7,248 nt of DNA. Origin: Verrucomicrobiota bacterium (GTDB lineage Bacteria > Verrucomicrobiota > Verrucomicrobiia > Chthoniobacterales > UBA10450). The DNA is taken from the NCBI GenBank assembly GCA_003218345.1, contig QHNF01000004.1, positions 1 to 7,248 of the forward strand, in the 5' to 3' direction. Every line of letters starts with the position of its first letter. Position 1 is the stretch's first letter. Shown in pieces: positions 1 through 5,267 of the stretch. The notes beneath the pieces were generated by a model. That model did not search any database and was not told the DNA's origin. It saw only the letters and a list, made by a program, of their open reading frames with translations. A program made the position numbers and the translations under genes.

Positions 1-557
1 TCGCCCACGTTCACGCCTTCCATGAATCTTTGTCGCTTTTCGCTGCGCTCCTGCTCGATCACTTCGCGCCGGCTGAGCACAACGTTTTTGCGGTCGTCAT
101 TGAGCTTAACGATTTTGAAATCGTAGGTGTTGCCAACGAATTGCTGCAGATCTTTTGGCGGAACGACGTCGATCTGAGACGCCGGCAAAAACGCCTCAAC
201 GCCGATATTCACCATCAGCCCGCCTTTCACCACCGATTTCACCTTGCCTTTGATTAGGCCGTCCCCTTCAAAAACACCGACGATTTTGTTCCAGTTTTGG
301 CGGTAAGCGGCTTTTTCCTTTGAGAGAACGACCATGCCCTCGTCGTTTTCAAGCCGCTCCAACAGCACGTCCACTTCGTCGCCCACTTCCAGCGAATCAA
401 GGTCGTCAAATTCTGCTCGAGGAATGACGCCCTCGGATTTATATCCGACGTCCACCAACACTTCACGCGGGCGAACTTCCAAAATCCGCCCCTTGACGAT
501 GCTTCCCTCGCGGAAATCCGGCATCGGCTTCGACATCACATCCTGCATTTGCACCAT
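1..557 (-). CDS. rpsA: 30S ribosomal protein S1, N-terminal part (cut by window edge)
   Basis: Read on the minus strand from ATG at 557-555, the frame stays open to base 1 (185 complete codons), so the C-terminal part lies outside the window. The product starts MVQMQDVMSKPMPDFREG. It shows two consecutive S1/OB-fold repeats: one at about residues 17-88 (GSIVKGRILEVRPREVLVDV, then YKSEGVIPRAEF at 39-50) and one at about 101-172 (GLIKGKVKSVVKGGLMVNIG, then VEAFLPASQID), followed by the family-typical KNVVLSRREVIEQER and the entry to a third repeat. In the family, S1 binds mRNA on the 30S subunit and helps initiation. The start at 557 is favoured over Met4 and Met8 because AAGGAGG sits 11 bases upstream. 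The gene is divergent from everything else in the window. Identity is strong; the total length cannot be judged. Confidence 0.95.
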   Translation of the reverse strand, partial: MVQMQDVMSKPMPDFREGSIVKGRILEVRPREVLVDVGYKSEGVIPRAEFDDLDSLEVGDEVDVLLERLENDEGMVVLSKEKAAYRQNWNKIVGVFEGDGLIKGKVKSVVKGGLMVNIGVEAFLPASQIDVVPPKDLQQFVGNTYDFKIVKLNDDRKNVVLSRREVIEQERSEKRQRFMEGVNVG

Positions 558-568
558 AAATTAAAAAG

Positions 569-575
569 CCTCCTT
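569..575 (-). promoter_or_regulatory. Shine-Dalgarno site of rpsA with small flanking hairpins
   Basis: On the minus strand AAGGAGG lies 11 bases before the rpsA ATG, and it is the strongest ribosome binding site in the window. It overlaps two small alternative hairpins: TTCAG-TGTGC-CTGAA just upstream, and GCCT-GAAGG-AGGC, which would put the site in a loop and stem and is followed by TTTTT. The site is seen directly. Any regulatory use of the hairpins is inference, and the stems are only 4-5 bp. Confidence 0.8.
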
Positions 576-625
576 CAGGCACACTGAAACTTCCCGCGGA
601 GCTAAGCAGCGGAAATGGGGACGCC

Positions 626-654
626 ACATTAGGCGTTTTCGCTGTGTAGGTCAA
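626..654 (-). promoter_or_regulatory. Candidate sigma70-type promoter for rpsA
   Basis: On the minus strand TTGACC (654-649, five of six matches to TTGACA) is followed after exactly 17 bases by TAATGT (631-626), which keeps the conserved first TA and last T of a -10 box. Transcription would start near 619 and give a leader of about 60 bases before the rpsA ATG. The -35 and spacing are good and the -10 is mediocre. Confidence 0.5.
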
Positions 655-673
655 CTGCTGTCGGGCACGCCCG

Positions 674-798
674 CTCGGGTGCTGGCGATGGCGTCCGCGT
701 CAGCGCGATCTTTGATTCTGTTTTCCACCGCGACAAAAGTCCATTTCGGCGAGACGCCCCTTCGACTGTGCTCAGCACAGGCTCCACCAGCACCCGAG
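674..798. repeat. Perfect 12-bp inverted repeat, widely spaced
   Basis: CTCGGGTGCTGG at 674-685 and its exact reverse complement CCAGCACCCGAG at 787-798 enclose 101 bases. The right arm runs directly into CGAGACGC (795-802), a word that recurs in the window's other repeat locus. The arms could be the ends of a small non-autonomous element or two oppositely oriented copies of one dispersed repeat. No target-site duplication was visible beside the arms. Confidence 0.6.
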
Positions 799-800
799 AC
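761..800. repeat. Dispersed-repeat-like palindrome, CTGTGCT-C-AGCACAG
   Basis: Bases 766-772 and 774-780 are perfect inverted copies around a single central base, preceded by CCCCTTCGA and followed by GGCTCCACCAGCACCCGAGAC. Read on the minus strand it translates to a peptide like RVLVEPVLSTVEGASRR. From memory, this kind of string is a common spurious product of dispersed intergenic repeats in several environmental phyla. The palindrome is seen directly; membership of a repeat family is from recall and was not searched. Confidence 0.6.
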
Positions 801-824
801 GCGTGCGCCACCCGATCCGCAGAA

Positions 825-859
825 TTGGACGTTGGGCGTTGGACGTTGAGCGTTGGGCG
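825..859. repeat. Tandem heptad array, five copies of TTGGRCG-type unit
   Basis: Five contiguous 7-base units read TTGGACG, TTGGGCG, TTGGACG, TTGAGCG, TTGGGCG, ending 24 bases before the thioredoxin-like start codon. The units vary only at the fourth and fifth positions. On the minus strand the array translates to a peptide like LNVQRPTSN, a familiar false product of such arrays in Verrucomicrobiota and some other phyla (recall, not searched). It falsely extends the downstream gene's frame upstream to 803. Confidence 0.85.
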
Positions 860-883
860 TTTCCCCATTACGTTAGAAGCGAG

Positions 884-1399
884 ATGTTGATATTCCGATT
901 GTCGATCCTGCTCGCGCTTGTCGCGGCTACAGCGCTCCGCGCCGAATCCCCCACTCAACAGCGGGTTCTCGACGCGATCAAATCACCGGACCTAAGCGTG
1001 GTGCACCTCTGGGCGCCCTGGTGCTCGAATTGCCAGGCGGAATTGAGGAGCGGCGGGTGGCTCAAAACGGTTAAAGACAATCCGCACGTGAAATTTTATT
1101 TTGTTTCCGTTTGGAACGACGGCGAAGACGGCCGCGCGATGTTGCAGAAATTCCAGATCGCCGACCAATCGAACGTAGTTGTGCTGGCGGACCCGGGTCC
1201 GCGCAAAGGCGAGAACAAAATCAAGCAATTCGGCGGCATGCCGCTCTCTTGGATTCCGACGACTTGGATTTACAAAGGCGGCGATCTCCGTTACGCCTTA
1301 AATTATGGCGAGGTCCGTTTCCCTGTGCTCCAACAGTTTCTGGAAGACAGCAAATCGGAGTGGTCGCACAAGAGCGAACCGTCGATAGGCTCTCAATAA
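884..1399 (+). CDS. Exported thioredoxin-fold protein (WCSNC motif)
   Basis: The 171-residue product begins with a likely signal peptide: MLIFR, a hydrophobic stretch at about 6-18, and possible signal peptidase I cleavage after Ala17 or Ala20, with no lipobox Cys. The rest is one thioredoxin-like domain. The redox motif is W46-C47-S-N-C50, and the cis-proline loop is I124-P125-T126-T127 followed by a WIYKGG strand. Both Cys are present, so thiol-disulfide exchange in the periplasm is likely; the partner is unknown. I start at ATG 884 because the open frame upstream to 803 is heptad-repeat DNA and the hydrophobic leader begins exactly at 884. Only a weak purine-rich AGAAGCGAG precedes the start. 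The gene ends 8 bases before cystathionine beta-synthase, suggesting co-transcription. It could be a TlpA/ResA-like reductant, but I cannot assign a named subfamily. Confidence 0.85.
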   Translation: MLIFRLSILLALVAATALRAESPTQQRVLDAIKSPDLSVVHLWAPWCSNCQAELRSGGWLKTVKDNPHVKFYFVSVWNDGEDGRAMLQKFQIADQSNVVVLADPGPRKGENKIKQFGGMPLSWIPTTWIYKGGDLRYALNYGEVRFPVLQQFLEDSKSEWSHKSEPSIGSQ

Positions 1400-1407
1400 T
1401 CGCGACA

Positions 1408-2823
1408 ATGCTCGAAAGTCCAACCGTTCCCCAAATCAGTCCAAAGCGTCCTCCTGCGATCCTGTCGCTTATTGGCGACACGCCGCTGGTGGAAGTCACG
1501 CAGTTCGACACCGGCCCCTGCCAGCTGTTTCTCAAATTGGAAAATCAAAATCCGGGCGGCTCGATCAAGGACAGGATCGCGCTGTCGATGATTGAAGCGG
1601 CGGAGAACGAGGGAAACTTGCAGCCGGGCGGCACAGTAATTGAGGCGACGGCAGGGAACACCGGCCTGGGTCTTGCGCTCGTTGCCGGTGCCAAGGGCTA
1701 TCGCGTCTTACTTGTGATCCCGGATAAGATGTCGCAGGAGAAAATTTCGCACGTGAAAGCGCTTGGTGCTGAAGTGCGGATCACGCGTTCGGACGTGACG
1801 CGGGGCCACCCGGAGTATTACCAGGACATGGCGGCGCGACTCGCTGAAGAGATTCCAGGCGGCTTTTACGTGAATCAATTTGGCAATCCGGCAAACCCTC
1901 TGGCGCACGAGCGTACGACCGGGCCGGAAATTTGGGAGCAAATGCGACACGATGTCGATACTATTGTCGTAGGGGTTGGTTCCGGTGGAACGCTGACCGG
2001 TCTCGGGCGATTTTTCAATCGCGTCAAACCGCGGCGCGGGATCGAAATGATTCTGGCCGACCCCGCTGGTTCGATTCTCTACGAATATGTCAAGACAGGC
2101 AAACTAAACGAGGCAGGAAGTTGGGCCGTCGAAGGCATAGGCGAGGATTTCATTCCTGAGATCGCTGACATGTCGTTGGTAACGGACGCATTCCAGATCG
2201 AAGACGAGGAGAGTTTGGCCACGGTGCGCGACCTCTTGCGCAAAGAAGGAATTTTCGGTGGCTCATCCACTGGCACGCTCGTGGCTGGCGCGCTGCGTTA
2301 TTGTCGGAAACAAACGAAACCGAAACGCGTTGTGAGCTTCGTGGTCGATACTGGGAACAAATATCTTTCCAAAATGTACGACGATTTCTGGATGGCAGAG
2401 CAGGGTTTCATCCATCGCCCGCCGCACGGTGATTTGAGCGATCTGATAACGCATCGTCACGAAGCTGGTGAAGTAATTTCGGTCGGACCGACGGACACAT
2501 TGCTGACGGCGTTCAAGCGCATGCGCGACGCGGATGTCTCGCAGGTTCCAGTGGTCGATCAAAACGGACGTGCGATCGGGATTCTCGATGAATCCGATGT
2601 GCTGGTGAAGGTGCACCGCGATTCTTCCCACTTTAATGATCCAGTGAAAGATGCGATGACCGACAAGCTCGAAACATTATCGCCAAAAGCGAAGATCAAA
2701 GATCTTCTGCATGTATTTGATCGCGGACGCGTCGCCATCGTGATGGAAGATGACAAATTTCTCGGGCTGGTCACGCGCTCCGATCTGCTCTCTTATTTGC
2801 GGTTGCACATGCCCAAACAATGA
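1408..2823 (+). CDS. cbs: Cystathionine beta-synthase with C-terminal CBS-domain pair
   Basis: This 471-residue PLP enzyme condenses serine (or a serine derivative) with homocysteine to give cystathionine, the first step of reverse transsulfuration in the cytoplasm. The fold-type II catalytic core spans about 15-335: GDTPLV at 23-28, the PLP lysine K54 in NPGGSIKDR, the substrate loop ATAGNTG at 80-86, PDKMSQEK at 105-112, NQFGNPANP at 156-164, the phosphate-binding GVGSGGTLTG at 189-198, EGIGEDF at 242-248 and GGSSTG at 284-289. Two CBS domains follow (about 346-405 and 410-468), the second ending VTRSDLLSYL; in relatives such pairs bind adenosyl ligands or mediate regulation. PEYY, GNPANP and the CBS pair favour a beta-synthase over a plain cysteine synthase. 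I see no N-terminal heme-binding Cys/His extension. ATG 1408 is chosen because the frame further upstream overlaps the thioredoxin gene. The ribosome site is weak. Confidence 0.9.
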   Translation: MLESPTVPQISPKRPPAILSLIGDTPLVEVTQFDTGPCQLFLKLENQNPGGSIKDRIALSMIEAAENEGNLQPGGTVIEATAGNTGLGLALVAGAKGYRVLLVIPDKMSQEKISHVKALGAEVRITRSDVTRGHPEYYQDMAARLAEEIPGGFYVNQFGNPANPLAHERTTGPEIWEQMRHDVDTIVVGVGSGGTLTGLGRFFNRVKPRRGIEMILADPAGSILYEYVKTGKLNEAGSWAVEGIGEDFIPEIADMSLVTDAFQIEDEESLATVRDLLRKEGIFGGSSTGTLVAGALRYCRKQTKPKRVVSFVVDTGNKYLSKMYDDFWMAEQGFIHRPPHGDLSDLITHRHEAGEVISVGPTDTLLTAFKRMRDADVSQVPVVDQNGRAIGILDESDVLVKVHRDSSHFNDPVKDAMTDKLETLSPKAKIKDLLHVFDRGRVAIVMEDDKFLGLVTRSDLLSYLRLHMPKQ

Positions 2824-2880
2824 GGCCGCGGATGAACCGGATAAGGTTGGCCGGCGAATCTTTCTATTTAATCCGCGCCC
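2824..2880. repeat. Inverted repeat between cbs and the gamma-lyase gene
   Basis: CGCGGAT (2827-2833) just after the cbs stop pairs with ATCCGCG (2871-2877), and the stem can extend with GG/CC (2824-2825 with 2879-2880) past one mismatch. Inside lies a smaller hairpin, AACC-GGATAA-GGTT (2835-2848). No T-run follows, so it is not a classic terminator. It may be an RNA structure or a degenerate repeat; no function is claimed. Confidence 0.4.
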
Positions 2881-2902
2881 TCCGGGCCTAGATTCGATCG
2901 AC

Positions 2903-4066
2903 ATGAAAAAGCAACAGGAATTTGCTACGCGGGCGATCCATGCCGGCCAGGAGCCGGACCCCTCCACCGGCGCAGTGATGACGCCGATCTATGCGACGTC
3001 GACTTATGTGCAGGAAAGCCCGGGCAAGCATAACGGCTACGATTACGCGCGCTCGATCAATCCCACCCGGCTCGCATACGAAAAGTGCATCGCCGATTTG
3101 GAAAGCGGGACACGCGGTTTCGCATTCGCATCCGGTCTCGCCGCGATGGCTACAGTGCTTGAGCTGCTCGAGAGCGGCTCGCACATCGTTGCGAGTGACG
3201 ATCTCTATGGCGGCACATTCCGACTGTTCGAGAGAGTGCGCCGCCGTTCAGCGAATCTTGATTTTACTTACGTCGATCTTACCGACGCGAAAGACCTCGA
3301 GGGCGCGATCAAACCAAACACGCGCATGGTTTGGATCGAAACTCCAAGCAATCCGCTGCTGAAGTTGATCGATCTCGAAGCAATCGGGAAAATCGCGCGC
3401 GAGCACAAACTTGTTTCGGTTTGCGATAACACATTTGCGACTCCGTGGATCCAACGCCCGATTGAGGCCGGGTTCGATATTGTGGTCCATTCCGCCACCA
3501 AATATCTCAACGGACATTCTGATCTTGTGGGAGGCGTTGTCATCGTCGGAGACAACAAAGAGCAGGCTGAGCAAATCGCATTTTTACAAAATTCGGTCGG
3601 CGGAATCGCTGGCGCGTTCGACAGTTTTCTTGTGCTCCGCAGTTTGAAAACGTTGTCGCTGCGCATGGAGCGACACTGTTCAAACGCAATTGAAATAGCG
3701 CGCTGGCTGGAAGAGCAGTCGGTGGTAAAATCGGTCCGTTATCCGGGATTGAAATCGCATTCACAACACGATCTGGCCCGACAGCAAATGCGCGGTTTCG
3801 GTGGGATCGTGACGATCACACTGAAGACTGATCTCGCCGGGACGAAACGCTTTCTGGAAAACACTCATTTATTCGCGCTGGCAGAAAGCCTGGGTGGCGT
3901 GGAAAGCCTCATCAATCATCCCGCGCTCATGACGCATGCTTCAGTGCCGAAGGAACAACGTGAAAAACTGGGCATCACCGATTCACTCGTCAGGCTGTCC
4001 GTGGGCATCGAAGACGTGCGCGATCTGATTGAGGATTTAAAAATCGCACTCGCAGCGATTGAGTAG
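2903..4066 (+). CDS. Cystathionine gamma-lyase / gamma-synthase, PLP enzyme of the Cys/Met metabolism family
   Basis: The 387-residue product is a full-length fold-type I Cys/Met metabolism enzyme (family members are typically about 380-400). Visible landmarks are TPIYATSTY at 27-35, the phosphate-binding Y48-A-R50 that acts on the neighbouring subunit, ASGLAAM at 76-82, the cofactor-stacking Y102 in DDLYGGT, ETPSNP at 146-151, D175 in CDNTFATP, the PLP lysine K200 in [12 protein letters not shown], and the C-terminal ESLGGVESL (328-336), MTHASV (343-348) and RLSVGIED (364-371). It either splits cystathionine to cysteine (lyase) or makes it from an activated homoserine (synthase); sequence alone does not separate these. 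The preceding cbs favours the lyase role, as in MccA/MccB-like pairs. ATG 2903 starts the conserved region; the open frame back to 2750 runs through the end of cbs. A 79-base gap separates the two genes. Confidence 0.9.
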   Translation: MKKQQEFATRAIHAGQEPDPSTGAVMTPIYATSTYVQESPGKHNGYDYARSINPTRLAYEKCIADLESGTRGFAFASGLAAMATVLELLESGSHIVASDDLYGGTFRLFERVRRRSANLDFTYVDLTDAKDLEGAIKPNTRMVWIETPSNPLLKLIDLEAIGKIAREHKLVSVCDNTFATPWIQRPIEAGFDIVVHSATKYLNGHSDLVGGVVIVGDNKEQAEQIAFLQNSVGGIAGAFDSFLVLRSLKTLSLRMERHCSNAIEIARWLEEQSVVKSVRYPGLKSHSQHDLARQQMRGFGGIVTITLKTDLAGTKRFLENTHLFALAESLGGVESLINHPALMTHASVPKEQREKLGITDSLVRLSVGIEDVRDLIEDLKIALAAIE

Positions 4067-4092
4067 CATAGCCGTCTCGGCTGTAGGGCAGG

Positions 4093-4138
4093 CGGGCGTC
4101 TCGTCTGCCGAGTCACGACCCAGCAGGCGAGACGCCCG
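4093..4138. repeat. 16-bp inverted repeat with 14-base loop
   Basis: CGGGCGTCTCGTCTGC (4093-4108) and GCAGGCGAGACGCCCG (4123-4138) are inverted copies with one mismatch, which forms a G-U type pair in one RNA orientation. The loop is 14 bases. The right arm contains GGCGAGACGCCC, which also occurs at 748-759 in the other intergenic region. Confidence 0.85.
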
Positions 4139-4145
4139 TTGGCCC

Positions 4146-4164
4146 CACAGGCAAAATGCCTGTG
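4146..4164. repeat. Perfect 8-bp hairpin with AAA loop
   Basis: CACAGGCA and TGCCTGTG are exact inverted copies around AAA. In RNA this would be a tight hairpin 14 bases upstream of the aroC start codon, followed directly by CTACAAT. Confidence 0.85.
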
Positions 4165-4165
4165 C

Positions 4166-4171
4166 TACAAT
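4166..4171 (+). promoter_or_regulatory. Weak candidate -10 box (TACAAT) before aroC
   Basis: TACAAT matches TATAAT at five of six positions and lies at the right edge of the repeat element. No good -35 lies 16-18 bases upstream (TTGGCC at 4139-4144 is 21 bases away). A start about 7 bases downstream would coincide with the aroC ATG and give a leaderless or nearly leaderless message. No clear Shine-Dalgarno site is visible there, which is compatible with this but does not prove it. Confidence 0.25.
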
Positions 4172-4178
4172 ACGCGCG

Positions 4179-5267
4179 ATGGGCAACACCTTCGGCCAAC
4201 TTTTTCGCGTTACTACCTTCGGTGAATCGCACGGCGGCGGCATCGGCGTGGTGATCGATGGTTGCCCGCCGAAGATCAGCATCTCAAAGGCGGAAATTCA
4301 ACACGAGCTGGACCGTCGCCGCCCGGGCCAAAGTAAAATCACAACGCAGCGTAAAGAGGAAGACGAATGCGAGATTCTTTCCGGCGTCTTTGCCGGGAAA
4401 ACGCTCGGCACTCCGATCGCCATTCTGGTGCGCAACAAAGACGCCCGGCCTGAAGATTACAGCGAGATCGCAACCAAATTTCGGCCGTCACACGCCGATT
4501 ACACTTACGAGGCCAAGTACGGAATTCGAAACTGGCAGGGCGGCGGGCGCGCCTCGGCGCGTGAGACCATTGGCCGGGTCGCGGCAGGCGCCGTTGCCAA
4601 AAAAATATTGTCGATCCTCTACTCAGAATTAGAGATCGTCGCTTACGTCGCGCAAATTCATGAAATCGTCGCGAAAATCAATCGCTCCATCGTGAAAGCA
4701 AAGGACGTGGAGCGGAATATTGTTCGTTGTCCTGAGGGCGTAGCGGCGAAAAGGATGATGTCGCTGATCGAGCATGTTCGCGAGGAAGGCAATTCAGTCG
4801 GCGGAGTCATTGAATGCGTCATCCGCGGCATTGCGGCTGGACTGGGCGAGCCGGTTTTCGACAAGCTCGATGCAGATCTGGCAAAGGCGATGCTGAGCAT
4901 ACCCGCAACAAAAGGATTCGAGATCGGTTCCGGTTTTGGAGCAACGCGGATGCGCGGCTCGGAACATAACGATCCATTTGAGATGCGCGGCGGGAAAATC
5001 CGCACCGCCACAAACAATTCCGGTGGTGTGCAGGGTGGAATCAGCAACGGCGAAGAAATTTATTTTCGCGTTGGCTTTAAGCCGACGGCGACGATCGCGC
5101 ACGAACAGAAAACCGTGACTGCCTCGCAGGAGCAAACCAAACTCGCTGCGCGCGGACGCCATGATCCGTGTGTTCTTCCTCGCGCTGTACCGATCGTGGA
5201 AGCGATGGCCGCAATCGTGCTTTGTGATCACGCGTTGCGGCAAAAAGCGATCGGTTTGCTGGGTTGA
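4179..5267 (+). CDS. aroC: Chorismate synthase
   Basis: This 362-residue enzyme carries out the last shikimate-pathway step, converting 5-enolpyruvylshikimate 3-phosphate to chorismate with reduced FMN, in the cytoplasm. All three family signatures are present: [14 protein letters not shown] at 15-28 with invariant H18; [16 protein letters not shown] at about 123-138; and [14 protein letters not shown] at 326-339. Also visible are RRPGQ (47-51), [14 protein letters not shown] at 102-115 with the second conserved H105, and the [13 protein letters not shown] stretch near residue 290. The length is normal for the family. ATG 4179 begins [19 protein letters not shown], the usual bacterial start; the open frame back to 4059 translates the repeat element. 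The stop overlaps the next start (TGATG), so it is probably the first gene of a tight unit with the CvpA-like gene and gatB. Confidence 0.97.
   Translation: MGNTFGQLFRVTTFGESHGGGIGVVIDGCPPKISISKAEIQHELDRRRPGQSKITTQRKEEDECEILSGVFAGKTLGTPIAILVRNKDARPEDYSEIATKFRPSHADYTYEAKYGIRNWQGGGRASARETIGRVAAGAVAKKILSILYSELEIVAYVAQIHEIVAKINRSIVKAKDVERNIVRCPEGVAAKRMMSLIEHVREEGNSVGGVIECVIRGIAAGLGEPVFDKLDADLAKAMLSIPATKGFEIGSGFGATRMRGSEHNDPFEMRGGKIRTATNNSGGVQGGISNGEEIYFRVGFKPTATIAHEQKTVTASQEQTKLAARGRHDPCVLPRAVPIVEAMAAIVLCDHALRQKAIGLLG

Larger units (their letters stand above)
558..883. other. Divergent intergenic region rich in repeats
   Basis: This 326-base region separates rpsA (minus) from the thioredoxin-like gene (plus). 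I see no convincing gene in it. It holds the rpsA leader and candidate promoter (558-654), a spaced 12-bp inverted repeat (674-685 with 787-798), a 15-base palindrome (766-780) and five heptad repeats (825-859). A short frame at 629-958 on the minus strand is open across it, but its translation is just the repeats read through, so I do not call it. For the plus-strand operon, TTGAGC (846-851), 17 bases and TACGTT (869-874) is the best promoter-like pair I found. It is weak and would start transcription almost at the ATG. Confidence 0.7.
4067..4168. repeat. Compound repeat element of three hairpins between the gamma-lyase gene and aroC
   Basis: The 112-base gap between the two genes is almost entirely inverted repeats: AGCCG-TCT-CGGCT (4070-4082), a 16-bp stem (4093-4108 with 4123-4138) and CACAGGCA-AAA-TGCCTGTG (4146-4164). 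It begins one base after the gamma-lyase stop and ends shortly before the aroC ATG. It resembles REP/MITE-like dispersed elements I recall from Verrucomicrobiota, where spurious peptides such as HRQNACAT come from them. It may also limit transcription or stabilise mRNA ends; there is no T-run. Confidence 0.7.

Noticed and set aside
825..859. CRISPR array
   Set aside because: The units are 7 bases and contiguous with no spacers; no cas genes are present.
803..883. Upstream extension of the thioredoxin-like gene to an ATG at 803
   Set aside because: The extra 27 residues are the heptad repeat array read as protein, and they would bury the signal peptide that begins cleanly at 884.
629..958. 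Minus-strand 109-residue open frame across the intergenic region
   Set aside because: Its sequence (LNVQRPTSN, VEPVLSTVEGASRR) is the intergenic repeats read through, it overlaps the thioredoxin gene start, and no ribosome site or family resemblance was seen.
1111..1407. Upstream extension of cystathionine beta-synthase to 1111
   Set aside because: It overlaps the thioredoxin gene in another frame, and the translation is Arg-rich and low-complexity with no resemblance to the family. The conserved protein starts just after 1408.
2750..2902. Upstream extension of the gamma-lyase gene to 2750
   Set aside because: It runs out of frame through the end of cbs. The family's usual N-terminus (ATRAIHAGQ) begins a few residues after ATG 2903.
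4070..4164. Rho-independent terminator after the gamma-lyase gene
   Set aside because: The hairpins are strong, but none is followed by a T-run on either strand. I annotate them as repeats, with possible effects on transcript ends left open.
4059..4178. Upstream extension of aroC to 4059
   Set aside because: The 40 extra residues are translated hairpin repeats. [19 protein letters not shown] is the normal chorismate synthase start.
4794..5243. Long minus-strand open frames opposite aroC and other genes
   Set aside because: They are antisense shadows of well-identified genes in GC-rich codons and show no recognisable protein family.
5264..5266. TTG start codon for the CvpA-like gene
   Set aside because: It lies one codon before an ATG. 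The ATG at 5267, overlapping the aroC stop as TGATG, is the commoner coupled arrangement.
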